DNA from: an uncultured Mediterraneibacter sp.
GTDB taxonomy: Bacteria > Bacillota > Clostridia > Lachnospirales > Lachnospiraceae
Assembly (NCBI GenBank): GCA_944377745.1
Contig: CALWFV010000009.1
Coordinates: 18,309-82,308, forward strand
Direction: 5' to 3'
DNA length: 64,000 bases
The notes beneath the pieces are model-generated. The model was not told the origin of the DNA and searched no databases. It was given only the letters and a program-made list of their open reading frames with translations. Shown in pieces: positions 35,500-44,623 of this stretch. Numbering within the stretch: the first letter of the stretch is position 1; every line of letters starts with the position of its first letter. The position numbers were made by a program, and so were the translations under genes.

Positions 35500-37213
35500 A
35501 AAATCAGGTGCAGCGGTGCTCTGCATCTGTATGGTAATGACGCTCGCGATGACCCTGCCGGGGAGAGTAAGAGCGGAGGAAACTGCCGGTCAGCCACAGG
35601 CAGAAAGCGGACAGGATACGGCTTCGGGCGGATCGGATCAGCCTGCGGCAGATTCGGGAAATGGAAATGCGGACCAGGGAAACGGAGGGGCTGCTAACAC
35701 GCTGGCTCAGATTCTTCTGAGTGTGGGTGACGGACAGGAAACCCCGGTATTTAAAGCGGGAGAAGAGACTTCTCTTTCCATCAATATTATGAACAAAGGG
35801 AATCAGGACGCACAGAATGTCCAGATCTCACCGGTTGTAGAAAATGTAAATGACTGGCCTTTCGACATGTCCAGGCTGAATTATGACAAAAGTGTCGGGA
35901 CGGTCAAGGCGGGAGAGCAGCTTTCTGCAGTATGGGGAAATGACGACGGAGGAAAACTTGTCGTACGGGAAGATGTGACAGGACAGTCGTATAAGCTTGT
36001 TTTCCGGATTACATACGATGATGGACAGAAGGCTTATGAGACAACAAAATATGTCTTTGTAAAGACAGAAGCAGCGCCGCAGAAAGGGAATGAGCAGAAT
36101 AATGACCAGGGAGATTCCAGTAACGAATCCGGTCAGGAAAATCAGTCGGGATCCGGCGGAGGAGATGAGAACGGTGGAGAAGCAGCAGGCGGTACAGATG
36201 CAGGCGGCTGGGATGCCGGAATGGAAGCGGGAGGAGTATACAACAGCGATCCGATCGTGTCAGGCGGTTCCGGAAGTACTACGGACGGCTCCGTGCCCCG
36301 GGTCATCGTAACGGGGTTTGATACGAACCCCAAGGATGTAAAGGCCGGAAGTGACTTTAAGCTGACGGTCCATCTGAAAAATACATCAAAGAAAACAGCG
36401 GTATCCAACATGCTGTTTGATTTTCAGGCGCCTGCATCCGGCACAGACGCAGCTGCGGAAGCGCCGGCATTCCTGCCGACATCCGGTTCCAGTTCGGTTT
36501 ATCTTGACAAGATCGCAGCGGATGGGACAAAGGACATTTCCATTGAGCTAAACGCCAGGGCAGATCTTGTACAGAAACCGTACAGTATTGAGATGAGCAT
36601 GAAATACGAAGACAAGAGTGCAACCCAGTTTGAAGGAAGTTCCAGTCTTGCGATCCCCATCAAACAGGAGCCGAGATTTGAGTTCAGTGAGATCCAGGTG
36701 GCTCCGGATACGGTTTCGGTGGGAGAAGAAGCGAACATCACGTCAAATCTCTATAATCTGGGAAGAGTGAAACTTTATAATGTTAAAGTAAAGTTTGAAG
36801 GTGACGCGATCGAGGGTCAGGAACAGTTCATCGGTAATCTGGACTCCGGAGCAACGGGGATGATCGACGGGATCGTTACGGCTGTGGCGGAAGCATATGA
36901 TGAGTCTAACTGTAAACTGATCATGACCTACGAGGATGATGCCGGAAATGTCTCTACAGTGGAGCAGCCATTTACGATGACGGTGATACCGGCGGCTGAC
37001 ATGACAGATATGACGATGACGGACATCCCGGAGGAGCAGTCGGGTCCGTCTATCCCCGTGATCCTTCTGGTGATCGTAATTGTCATTGCGGTAGCCGCGA
37101 TTATCACAGTTGTTGTTATCAGGAGAAGAAAAAAGAAATTGATCGCAGCGGAAGAGGAGGAATTGATGGATGAGGTGGATCGACTTACTGAGGATGAGCA
37201 TCAGCAGCCTTAG
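35486..37213 (+). CDS. Exported CARDB/COG1361-like protein, membrane anchored
   Basis: The protein is 575 residues. It has a signal peptide (about 1-30, cleavage near VRAEE), low-complexity Gly/Ser/Asn/Gln/Asp stretches (about 30-70 and 195-250), then beta-rich repeats of the CARDB/S-layer-like type (FKAGEETSLSINIMNKGNQDAQNV; VKAGSDFKLTVHLKNTSKKTAV; VSVGEEANITSNLYNLGRV). It ends with one membrane helix and a cytoplasmic basic and acidic tail. It lies between the ATPase and permease genes and overlaps both (14 nt and 44 nt), so it is a component of this ABC system. It perhaps takes the place of a MacA-type fusion protein. Confidence 0.85.
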   Translation: MKLIKKSGAAVLCICMVMTLAMTLPGRVRAEETAGQPQAESGQDTASGGSDQPAADSGNGNADQGNGGAANTLAQILLSVGDGQETPVFKAGEETSLSINIMNKGNQDAQNVQISPVVENVNDWPFDMSRLNYDKSVGTVKAGEQLSAVWGNDDGGKLVVREDVTGQSYKLVFRITYDDGQKAYETTKYVFVKTEAAPQKGNEQNNDQGDSSNESGQENQSGSGGGDENGGEAAGGTDAGGWDAGMEAGGVYNSDPIVSGGSGSTTDGSVPRVIVTGFDTNPKDVKAGSDFKLTVHLKNTSKKTAVSNMLFDFQAPASGTDAAAEAPAFLPTSGSSSVYLDKIAADGTKDISIELNARADLVQKPYSIEMSMKYEDKSATQFEGSSSLAIPIKQEPRFEFSEIQVAPDTVSVGEEANITSNLYNLGRVKLYNVKVKFEGDAIEGQEQFIGNLDSGATGMIDGIVTAVAEAYDESNCKLIMTYEDDAGNVSTVEQPFTMTVIPAADMTDMTMTDIPEEQSGPSIPVILLVIVIVIAVAAIITVVVIRRRKKKLIAAEEEELMDEVDRLTEDEHQQP

Positions 37214-38591
37214 AAGACGCAAGCTCAGGACTTTTCTGACTGTTCTGGGAGTGGTGATCGGAACCGCCTCCATTGTCGTGATGATATCTCTGGGGCTGGG
37301 GCTGCAGCAGTCCATGTATGAGGAAGTGGAGCAGAGCGGCGGAACGACTAGCCTTACCGTGACAGGGAAAATGGGCGACGGCATGTATACGAGTTACAGC
37401 TATGGCATGGACGGAACCTCAGAAGAACCCTCGCAGAAATATGTGACAGACGATCTGATCGAAGAACTCAGGGGACTGGAACATGTGAAAAGCGCCAATC
37501 CAGTGCTCAATGTGAGCGCGCTGGCGCTCAAAGGCAGATATATCGGTTATCTGGATCTTTATGGAATGACGCCGGAAGAACTTAAGCTCCGTAATATTGA
37601 GCTGGAGCCGGGCGGGAGACTGCCGGATCCGGACAGTGCGGAACTGGAACTGGTGGTTGGAAACGGGGTCATCACAAATTTTTATGAGGAATCTACGGGA
37701 AGGGGATACTGGGAGACCGGCGAGCTGCCCGACATTGATTTTAAAACGGATCAGCTTTTTCTCATTCTTGACCAGGACGCATATTATTCCAGTCAGAATT
37801 CCCCTTCGGTCGGCCTGGAAGAGAATACAGGCGGGGAGACCGGGACTGTCACACAGACAAAGGCACCGAAGAAACACGTCGTACATGCCTGCGGAGTAGT
37901 GGCGGGAGGAGTGGACTCATATAATTCAAATTCCTATTCTGTATTCTGTGACATTAATGTCCTGAAATCGACTCTTCAGAAAGAATTCCGTGGACGTGCG
38001 ATTCCGGGACAGCCAACTACAAAAAGTGGAAAACCGTACCGACAGTTCGTATATTCATCTGCCAGTGTTCAGGCAGATGATATGGATCATGTGGAAGAAC
38101 TGGCGGATACGATCCGCTCTATGGGATATGATGTCTCCACAAATATTGAGTATATCAACAGCATGAAAAAGCAGTTTGCCATGGTTCAGGGAGTACTTGG
38201 AGGCATTGGAGCTGTTTCGCTGTTCGTGGCGGCGATCGGTATCACAAATACGATGATGATGTCTATTTATGAAAGGACAAAAGAGATTGGCGTTATGAAG
38301 GTGATCGGGTGCAGTCTGAAGAACATACGGCAGATGTTTCTCCTGGAAGCCGCGTTTATCGGTTTTATGGGAGGCGTTGTGGGAAATATCCTGAGTTTTA
38401 TCATGTCTGCGGCAGTCAACTTTGTTGTGTCAGGAGAAAGTATGGGGGTGAGCGGGAAGCTTTCTTATATCCCTCCCTGGCTGGCGCTTGCAGCGCTGGG
38501 GTTCGCGGTTCTTGTGGGAATGGCTGCGGGATATTTCCCGGCGCTCAGGGCGATGCGGCTGAGCCCACTGGCTGCCATCAGAAACGAATAG
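37170..38591 (+). CDS. MacB-type ABC transporter permease
   Basis: The protein is 473 residues. The N-terminal helix is preceded by SISSLRRRKLRTFLTVLGVVIG, a hallmark of this family. The MacB periplasmic core domain spans about 50-330. The FtsX-like part holds three helices, with GAVSLFVAAIGITNTMMMSIYERTKEIGVMKVIGC in the first. It ends with the typical ALRAMRLSPLAAIRNE. No import function is expected; the family moves substrates or force across the envelope (peptides, lipoproteins, antibiotics). The ATG at 37170 lies inside the upstream gene with GAGGAATTG in front, indicating coupling. Confidence 0.92.
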   Translation: MRWIDLLRMSISSLRRRKLRTFLTVLGVVIGTASIVVMISLGLGLQQSMYEEVEQSGGTTSLTVTGKMGDGMYTSYSYGMDGTSEEPSQKYVTDDLIEELRGLEHVKSANPVLNVSALALKGRYIGYLDLYGMTPEELKLRNIELEPGGRLPDPDSAELELVVGNGVITNFYEESTGRGYWETGELPDIDFKTDQLFLILDQDAYYSSQNSPSVGLEENTGGETGTVTQTKAPKKHVVHACGVVAGGVDSYNSNSYSVFCDINVLKSTLQKEFRGRAIPGQPTTKSGKPYRQFVYSSASVQADDMDHVEELADTIRSMGYDVSTNIEYINSMKKQFAMVQGVLGGIGAVSLFVAAIGITNTMMMSIYERTKEIGVMKVIGCSLKNIRQMFLLEAAFIGFMGGVVGNILSFIMSAAVNFVVSGESMGVSGKLSYIPPWLALAALGFAVLVGMAAGYFPALRAMRLSPLAAIRNE

Positions 38592-38639
38592 AAAATTTCT
38601 GACAAGGGAAAATTGTACAGTAAATAAAATACGCAACGG

Positions 38640-38687
38640 ATACCGGGCTGTACAGGGGCGGAGAGTCCTCTGGCACCCGGTATTTTT
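38640..38687 (+). terminator. Terminator of the MacB-type operon
   Basis: ATACCGGG (38640-38647) pairs with CCCGGTAT (38676-38683), followed by TTTT. Confidence 0.85.
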
Positions 38688-38781
38688 GTGCGATACGCCC
38701 AACCGGGGTCCTGGATACTGCATACAATTTCGGGATGTGATTTTAGGTGAGTTATGAAATGAAACATTTTCCAAAATATAC

Positions 38782-38824
38782 TTGACTTACATAAAGACAT
38801 AGTGTACTATCTAACTATAGCACT
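38782..38824 (+). promoter_or_regulatory. Promoter and operator of the GntR/ABC operon
   Basis: TTGACT (38782-38787), 17-nt spacer, TACTAT (38805-38810). The -10 lies inside an imperfect inverted repeat GTGTACTAT...ATAGCAC, the type of site used by YtrA-subfamily repressors, so autoregulation is likely. Confidence 0.7.
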
Positions 38825-38901
38825 GATACAGATGGTGACGTAAATGATAAAGATACGCGGAGCACCGGGAGGGTGTTCATATAATGTAATGGAGGGATGA
38901 C

Positions 38902-39264
38902 ATGGAATACAGCGCGGGAACTCCGATCTATCTGCAGGTGATCCGGGAACTGCAGAAGAAGATGATCAAGGGCGAGTTAAAACCCGGAGACAAGATGCCC
39001 TCAAGCCGTGAACTGGCGGTCCTGTATAAGGTGAATCAGAACACGGCGGCAAGGATCTACCGGGAGATGGAAAGTGAAGGATACTGTTATACGAAACGGG
39101 GCATCGGGACATTCGTCTCGGAGGAGGAAAATATGTTTGAGAACCTGAAAAAAGAGATGGCCGAGGAACTTTTGAAAAATTTTATGCATGAGATGAAAGA
39201 CCTGGGATTTCAGAAAGGCGATATTCTCTGCCAGGTGGCGGATTATAAGGAGGAGCAGGAATGA
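38902..39264 (+). CDS. GntR-family regulator, YtrA subfamily
   Basis: The protein is 120 residues. The winged helix-turn-helix is complete (IYLQVIRELQKKMIKGELKPGDKMPSSRELAVLYKVNQNTAARIYREMESEGYCYTKRGIGTFVSE in parts). It is followed by only about 45 helical residues, as in the short YtrA group that controls ABC operons. The start follows GGAGGG. It overlaps the ATPase gene by 4 nt (ATGA). It probably represses its own operon through the operator at 38802-38824 and is relieved by a cell-envelope signal. Confidence 0.92.
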   Translation: MEYSAGTPIYLQVIRELQKKMIKGELKPGDKMPSSRELAVLYKVNQNTAARIYREMESEGYCYTKRGIGTFVSEEENMFENLKKEMAEELLKNFMHEMKDLGFQKGDILCQVADYKEEQE

Positions 39265-39947
39265 TACTGGAGTGTAAAGATCTGACAAAAACATTTGTGG
39301 GAAAAAGAGCGGTTTCCAATGTAAATCTGAGCATGGAAAAGGGCAGGATATATGGACTGCTGGGAGAAAACGGAAGCGGGAAGACAACATGGATGAAAAT
39401 GACAGCGGGACTTACGAAACCGTCGTCAGGAGAGATCCTGTACAAAGACCATCCGCTCTGCTACAGAGACAAGGCGGAGATTGCCTATATGTCTACGGAA
39501 CCTTTTTACTATGATTATATGAAGGTAGAGGATGTAGGGCAGTATTATCAGGACTTCTTCGAGGATTTTGACCGGGAGAAATTCAACGGGCTTGTAGAAA
39601 AAGCCGGGCTGGAAAACAGGATGAAAGTGAGAAATCTTTCCAGTGGAATGGGCGCAAAACTCAAGATCGTGGCAACGATGTCACGGAAGGCGGTCCTCTG
39701 CCTGCTGGATGAGCCGTTGAACGGGATTGATTATAAAGCGAGAGAAGAAATCATTTCTCTTATCCTGAGCGAGGCAGGAGAAGACAATACGATTGTGATA
39801 TCCACCCATTTGCTGGAAGAGGTGGAGAGTTTTATTGATGAAGCGATATTTATCAAATCGGGAGAAGTCCTGAAAGTGGCGGATCTTGAAAGAGAGAGGA
39901 TCACGAGCGGGCGATCCCTCACGGATATTTATATGGACGTTATGTAA
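39261..39947 (+). CDS. ABC transporter ATP-binding protein
   Basis: The protein is 228 residues. Walker A GENGSGKTT, a signature region LSSGMGAKLKIVATMS, Walker B VLCLLDEPLNGIDYKAREEI and H-loop VISTHLLEEVESF are present. The signature is LSSGM rather than LSGGQ, as often in the YtrB/BcrA-like group. It is coupled to the regulator by ATGA overlap and followed by the permease 13 nt later. Export or envelope-stress function is inferred from the operon type. Confidence 0.92.
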   Translation: MILECKDLTKTFVGKRAVSNVNLSMEKGRIYGLLGENGSGKTTWMKMTAGLTKPSSGEILYKDHPLCYRDKAEIAYMSTEPFYYDYMKVEDVGQYYQDFFEDFDREKFNGLVEKAGLENRMKVRNLSSGMGAKLKIVATMSRKAVLCLLDEPLNGIDYKAREEIISLILSEAGEDNTIVISTHLLEEVESFIDEAIFIKSGEVLKVADLERERITSGRSLTDIYMDVM

Positions 39948-39960
39948 GGAGGAGAGTAAA

Positions 39961-40731
39961 ATGGGAAAACTGATAAAATATGAATGGAAGAAACAAAGGA
40001 CGTCAAGGATGGTGATGCTGGTCGGACTGGCGGTCTGCCTGCTGGCATTTATATGGGGACTGATCTTTGAAAGCGACAGCGTTGCGACATGTTCTCTCGG
40101 TCTGATGCTATGCGGATCATTTCTCCTGCTCCTTTATACGGGAGTGGAGAGTATCCTGGTGCTCAACCGTGATCTGAAGACAAAGCAGAGCTATATGTTG
40201 TGGATGGTGCCAAAGTCCATATGGGAAATTTTCGGGGCAAAGTTCCTGGCTGCGATCTTACAGATGCTGTTTGTGTTTGCGTTGTTTTTTGGCGCGGGAT
40301 GCATCTCTCTGATATCTGCGCTTTATGCTTCGGGAGGGATCCGGCAGATCGCGGAGGCGTGTACGAGGATATTTGAATTTCTTGTCACCGGAACGACAGA
40401 TTATAATAAGGGGGCAATCTTCCTGAATCTGATCTGGTTCGCCTTCAGTTTTTTTGTCGCGTGGACAGAGGTCATCATGATCGGTTTTCTGGCAGTGGTA
40501 CTGTCCAGGACTTTGCTGATCCGGTCGAGGTTTGCAGGATTCTTTGCGGTCATTCTTTTCTTTGTTATCAACTGGATCGCAGAGCGGGGAAGCTATCTTG
40601 TGACACAGATTCCCGGTCTTGAGGTGTCTCCGATCGGCATGAATGTCTGGGAAATCTTCTATTATCTGATCTTCTGTGTGGTTGTTTTTGCGGTGACATG
40701 TGTTCTGGCTGACCGTAAGCTGAGTGTGTAG
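39961..40731 (+). CDS. ABC transporter permease of the GntR-controlled operon
   Basis: The protein is 256 residues with six hydrophobic segments and an amphipathic start GKLIKYEWKKQRTSRM, as in ABC-2-type export permeases. The start at 39961 follows AAGGAGGAG; a longer frame from 39886 overlaps the ATPase gene and is rejected. No soluble domain is visible. It forms the exporter with the ATPase at 39261. The substrate is not evident. Confidence 0.85.
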   Translation: MGKLIKYEWKKQRTSRMVMLVGLAVCLLAFIWGLIFESDSVATCSLGLMLCGSFLLLLYTGVESILVLNRDLKTKQSYMLWMVPKSIWEIFGAKFLAAILQMLFVFALFFGAGCISLISALYASGGIRQIAEACTRIFEFLVTGTTDYNKGAIFLNLIWFAFSFFVAWTEVIMIGFLAVVLSRTLLIRSRFAGFFAVILFFVINWIAERGSYLVTQIPGLEVSPIGMNVWEIFYYLIFCVVVFAVTCVLADRKLSV

Positions 40732-40741
40732 GAGGCGGCAT

Positions 40742-41212
40742 ATGAAAAAAGGGATAGTCTTGCTGGCGTGTTTGGTGATATTGTTGTCGGGCTGCAGTTC
40801 GGAGAAGGCTGAAGAAACCGGGGCGGTGAGCCGTTCTGATGTAGAGACCATAATGATCGATGGCAGAGAGTACAGCGTGATCAGTACGGAAGAGGAACTT
40901 CGTTCCATAGGCAGGACGCTTCCTCTTTCAGGAAACTATGTGCTGGGAAATGACATCACACTGACGAAGGAGTGGACTCCTCTGGGGAGTGAAGATGACC
41001 CTTTTACCGGCAGATTTGAGGGGGACGGATATGTGATCCGTGATCTGAAGGTAAACGGGGAAGACGCTGATCAGGGGTTTTTCCGGGCAAGTGACGGAGC
41101 AGCCATCCATGAACTGGTCCTGGAAGATACGGAGATATCTTCAGTGAACTTTTTCCCGATCGTGGGAAATGCGGTGGATACGGAGATAGAGGGGGGGCAG
41201 GTGGATCAGTGA
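40742..41212 (+). CDS. GLUG-motif lipoprotein
   Basis: The protein is 156 residues. The signal peptide ends with the lipobox LLSGC (Cys18). The mature part contains GLUG-type repeats (YVLGNDITLTKEWTPLG, FTGRFEGDGYVIRDLKVNG, GFFRASDGAAIHELVLEDTEI), known from surface proteins and M26 peptidases. It is the last gene of the GntR-ABC operon, with AGGAGG 11 nt after the permease. It may be exported or protected by the transporter, which is an inference from position. Confidence 0.8.
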   Translation: MKKGIVLLACLVILLSGCSSEKAEETGAVSRSDVETIMIDGREYSVISTEEELRSIGRTLPLSGNYVLGNDITLTKEWTPLGSEDDPFTGRFEGDGYVIRDLKVNGEDADQGFFRASDGAAIHELVLEDTEISSVNFFPIVGNAVDTEIEGGQVDQ

Positions 41213-42099
41213 TCCATAAGGATCACTGCCATATCTTCCGGCAGTGGTGCTTTAAACTCCATTGTTTTCCCGGTAATGGGGTGGCGGAAACTTAACCGGT
41301 GAGAATGGAGCGCCTGGCGGGAGATGAACTCCATGTCGGGATTGTAGAGGTAATCTCCGATGAGGGGATGACCGATATGTTTCATATGAACACGGATCTG
41401 ATGGGTGCGGCCGGTCTCAAGAATGAGTGAGACGAGGCTGTGCCCGTTTTTTTCGTTGATGACCCGGTAATGAGTAACCGCGTCTTCTCCGTGTTCGTGA
41501 TCGATCTTCCGCTCGATCAGAGAAGTCCCGGCCCTTCCGATCGGCGCGTTGATCGTACCCTGGGAAGGTGTGACCTGACCGCGAACAATGGCAAGATATT
41601 CCCTTGTGACCTCATGGCGGACCGCCATCTGGGACAGGATACTGGAGCTGACCAGATGCTTGGCGATCACAGTCAGACCGGAGGTGTCCCGGTCGAGACG
41701 GTTTGTACACCGAAAGATGAAAGGTTTGTTTTGCCTTGTATAATAATACATCAGAGCATTTGCAAGGGAATTGCGGTAATTGTTGAGGGATGGATGGATA
41801 GGCATCCCCGCAGGCTTGTTGATGACGATGAGATCATCGTCCTCGTACACAATATCAAGAGGAAGTTCCACAGGGGGAATATTTGGGGAAGATTGGTTCT
41901 CCTGAATGTGTATGGTGAGAGTATCGCCCTCTGTGAGAAGTGTTTTCATATATGACCAGGTTCCGTTGATCAGGATGCTCTCAGGCATTTTTTTGAGCTG
42001 TGTCAGATTCTGATAAGAGTAGCCGTGGCGGCGGAGAAATTGTTCTACGCGGAGACTGTTTTCAGTATTTTTAATGGTGTAGGTGATGATACGGTTCAT
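41206..42099 (-). CDS. RluA/RluD-family pseudouridine synthase
   Basis: The protein is 297 residues. The N-terminal S4-like RNA-binding part (VEQFLRRHGYSYQNLTQLKK) is followed by the synthase domain with VINKPAGMPIHPS and the catalytic Asp in RCTNRLDRDTSGLTVIAKH. RTHQIRVHMKHIGHPLIGDYLY is also typical. It isomerises uridine in ribosomal or transfer RNA; the target is not assignable. The first codon at 42099 is used with AAAGG in front. It converges with the lipoprotein gene and overlaps it by 7 nt. Confidence 0.93.
   Translation of the reverse strand: MNRIITYTIKNTENSLRVEQFLRRHGYSYQNLTQLKKMPESILINGTWSYMKTLLTEGDTLTIHIQENQSSPNIPPVELPLDIVYEDDDLIVINKPAGMPIHPSLNNYRNSLANALMYYYTRQNKPFIFRCTNRLDRDTSGLTVIAKHLVSSSILSQMAVRHEVTREYLAIVRGQVTPSQGTINAPIGRAGTSLIERKIDHEHGEDAVTHYRVINEKNGHSLVSLILETGRTHQIRVHMKHIGHPLIGDYLYNPDMEFISRQALHSHRLSFRHPITGKTMEFKAPLPEDMAVILMDH
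41207..41228. terminator. Short perfect palindrome at the convergent gene ends
   Basis: CAGTGATCC (41207-41215) and GGATCACTG (41220-41228) pair perfectly around ATAA. Both stop codons of the convergent, 7-nt-overlapping genes lie in or beside it. There is no T-run, so termination is uncertain. Confidence 0.5.
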
Positions 42100-42126
42100 G
42101 GAAAGCCTTTCTGTCGGAATATTCTG

Positions 42127-42190
42127 GATAAATTTTTAACAGGTGCCGTGTACTTTGTACAAAGTACACGGCACCTGTTAAAAATTTATC
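42127..42190. repeat. GGTGCCGTGTAC repeat, copy 2: perfect 64-bp palindrome
   Basis: Bases 42127-42158 are exactly complementary to 42159-42190, with no spacer and no mismatch. The core is GGTGCCGTGTACTTTGT, flanked by GATAAATTTTTAACA. A partial further half-copy follows at about 42192-42219 (CCAAAGTACACGCCAC). Confidence 0.9.
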
Positions 42191-42339
42191 AAACGCCGTT
42201 CCAAAGTACACGCCACTTATAATATCACATTATCTTGAAATAGTGACACGTTTCTGAAAATTTTATCATGTCTCTTCAGACCGGTTATTTCCTATAATAA
42301 CCACAACAAAGATAAAACAGTGAAAAGGAGGAAGGTTTT

Positions 42340-43686
42340 ATGAAGAAGAAAAGAGTACTTGCTTTTGTACTTGCGGCAGCGATGGTCGGAGGACTGGTGA
42401 CGGGCTGCGGAAGCTCAAATGACTCAAAGGAAGGAGGTTCGTCCGGCGGCGGAAGTACGTCCTCGGGAAAAGTCTATTATCTGAACTTCAAGCCGGAGCA
42501 GGCGGATCAGTGGGTGGAACTTGCTGAGCAGTATACGGATGAAACAGGGGTACAGGTTGATGTGCAGACAGCAGCTTCCGGTACATATGAGTCGCAGCTT
42601 AAATCGGAGATGGCGAAAGATGAGGCTCCTACGCTGTTCCAGGTAAACGGGCCGGTTGGACTTGCCACATGGAAGGATTACTGTTATGACCTGTCAGACA
42701 GTGCAGTGTACAAAGACGTATCAAGCGATGACTATGTCCTCAAAGACGGAGATCGGGTGCTCGGCCTTGCATATGTGATCGAGACCTATGGACTGATCTA
42801 TAACAAGGCGATCCTGAACGACTATTTCAGTGCGGACTGGTCCACAGTGAAGTCTATTGATGATCTGAATAATTTCGAAGCTCTTAAAACAGTGGCAGAA
42901 GAAATACAGGCACACAAAGACGATCTGGGAGTAGAGGGGGCGTTTACATCCGCGGGCATGGATTCGTCCTCAGACTGGAGATTTAAGACTCATCTTGCGA
43001 ATCTGCCAATCTACTATGAGTATAAAGACAGAGGAATCACATCAACGGATGCGATCGAGGGTACATACCTTGATAACTATAAACAGATCTGGGATCTGTA
43101 CATCAACAATGCGACATGTGAGCCGTCCATGATCTCCTCCAAGACAGGAGATGACGCCTCATCGGAATTTGCTCTGGGAGAGGCTGTGTTCTATCAGAAC
43201 GGTACATGGGCGTACAACGATATCAAGGACAATGAAGTGGCAGATGAAGATCTCGGAATGCTCCCAATCTATATCGGCGTTGACGGAGAAGAAAATCAGG
43301 GGCTCTGCACAGGCTCCGAGAACTACTGGTGCGTAAATAAGAATGCTTCAGAGGAGGATATTCAGGCGACACTTGATTTTATGCAGTGGGTGGTTGAAAG
43401 CGACGAGGGCCGCGACATGCTGGCAAATCAGATGGGATTCGTGACTCCGTTTACCACATTCGCTGATTATCTCCCGGCTAATCCGCTGGTACTGGCAAAC
43501 GATGAGTATGACAAAGCTGGAAAGACTCCTGTAAGCTGGAACTTTACGACAATGCCGTCCGAAAACTGGAAAAATAATCTGGGAAGCGCTCTTCTTGAGT
43601 ACGCACAGGGAACAGGCGACTGGAACGGCGTTGTGACGGCATTCGTAGATGGCTGGAAAACAGAGTATGCAGCTGCAAACAAGTGA
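42340..43686 (+). CDS. Sugar ABC transporter solute-binding lipoprotein
   Basis: The protein is 448 residues. The signal peptide ends with the lipobox VTGC (Cys23), followed by a Ser/Gly linker. The mature part is an extracellular solute-binding protein family 1 fold (KPEQADQWVELAEQYTDETGVQVDV, APTLFQVNGPVGL, VIETYGLIYNKAIL, FALGEAVFYQNGTWAY). It captures a sugar for the two permeases that follow. AAGGAGG is present and a TATAAT box lies at about 42293. A hairpin directly after the gene may lower permease expression relative to it. Confidence 0.93.
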   Translation: MKKKRVLAFVLAAAMVGGLVTGCGSSNDSKEGGSSGGGSTSSGKVYYLNFKPEQADQWVELAEQYTDETGVQVDVQTAASGTYESQLKSEMAKDEAPTLFQVNGPVGLATWKDYCYDLSDSAVYKDVSSDDYVLKDGDRVLGLAYVIETYGLIYNKAILNDYFSADWSTVKSIDDLNNFEALKTVAEEIQAHKDDLGVEGAFTSAGMDSSSDWRFKTHLANLPIYYEYKDRGITSTDAIEGTYLDNYKQIWDLYINNATCEPSMISSKTGDDASSEFALGEAVFYQNGTWAYNDIKDNEVADEDLGMLPIYIGVDGEENQGLCTGSENYWCVNKNASEEDIQATLDFMQWVVESDEGRDMLANQMGFVTPFTTFADYLPANPLVLANDEYDKAGKTPVSWNFTTMPSENWKNNLGSALLEYAQGTGDWNGVVTAFVDGWKTEYAAANK

Positions 43687-43731
43687 TCTAAAAGGAAATT
43701 TTAAGATTTCCTCCTAAAAGAAACAAGAAAA

Positions 43732-43760
43732 GGGCTCCGGCAGTTTATGGCGGAGCTCTT
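43732..43760 (+). other. Intercistronic hairpin between binding protein and permease
   Basis: GGGCTCCG (43732-43739) pairs with CGGAGCTC (43751-43758), followed by TT. A smaller GGAAAT/ATTTCC hairpin is at 43694-43710. Position and strength fit a partial terminator or mRNA-stability element that sets the protein ratio. Confidence 0.6.
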
Positions 43761-43780
43761 TGCAGGAAGGAGAGGAAAAA

Positions 43781-44623
43781 ATGCAGAAAGCAATAAAAAA
43801 ATATTTCCCGATATTTGTACTTCCCACAATGATCGCATTCGCAATCGGATTTCTGGCTCCGTTTCTCCTCGGAATCTATCTTTCGTTTTGTGATTTCACG
43901 ACAGTAACGGATGCAGAATTTATCGGGATCGGAAATTATCTGAAAATACTGGGGGATGCGGAGTTTATCCATTCGCTGTGGTATACTGCTCTGTTTACGA
44001 TCGTTACGGTGATCCTCATCAATGTGCTTGCTTTTGCGGTGGCGTTGCTCCTGACAAAAGGGATCCGCGGGACAAACGTGTTCCGTACTGTATTTTTCAT
44101 GCCGAACCTGATCGGAGGCATCGTGCTGGGCTATGTGTGGCAGCTTCTTCTCAACGGCGTACTCGCACATTTTGAGAGAACTCTGACCTATTCGGAATGG
44201 TTTGGATTCTGGGGACTTGTCATCCTGATGCTCTGGCAGCAGATCGGATATATGATGATCATCTACATTTCCGGTATTCAGAATATACCGGGCGATCTCA
44301 TTGAAGCGGCAAAGATTGACGGGGCAAGACCGTCTCAGATCCTGCGGCATGTTACGATTCCCATGGTCATGCCATCCATCACGATCTGTACATTTCTTAC
44401 TCTGACCAACGGTTTCAAACTGTTTGACCAGAACCTTGCGCTGACTAACGGCGCTCCGTCAAAGATGTCGGAACTGCTGGCGCTGAATATCTATAATACA
44501 TTCTACGGAAGAGCAGGATGGGAAGGCGTCGGACAGGCAAAGGCCGTTATATTCTTTATCATAGTCGGAGTGATCGCGTTGATTCAGAACAAGCTTACGA
44601 CATCTAAGGAGGTGCAGCAGTAA
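43781..44623 (+). CDS. Sugar ABC transporter permease, MalF-like
   Basis: The protein is 280 residues with six membrane segments. The EAA loop is GDLIEAAKIDGARPSQILRHVTIPMVMP, and TNGFKLFDQNLALTNGAP is typical of this branch. The ATG at 43781 is preferred because GGAAGGAGAGG lies in front. It overlaps the next gene by one base (TAATG). Together with 44623 it makes the channel for the binding protein at 42340. An ATPase is not encoded here; Gram-positive importers of this type often share one ATPase such as MsmX. Confidence 0.93.
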   Translation: MQKAIKKYFPIFVLPTMIAFAIGFLAPFLLGIYLSFCDFTTVTDAEFIGIGNYLKILGDAEFIHSLWYTALFTIVTVILINVLAFAVALLLTKGIRGTNVFRTVFFMPNLIGGIVLGYVWQLLLNGVLAHFERTLTYSEWFGFWGLVILMLWQQIGYMMIIYISGIQNIPGDLIEAAKIDGARPSQILRHVTIPMVMPSITICTFLTLTNGFKLFDQNLALTNGAPSKMSELLALNIYNTFYGRAGWEGVGQAKAVIFFIIVGVIALIQNKLTTSKEVQQ

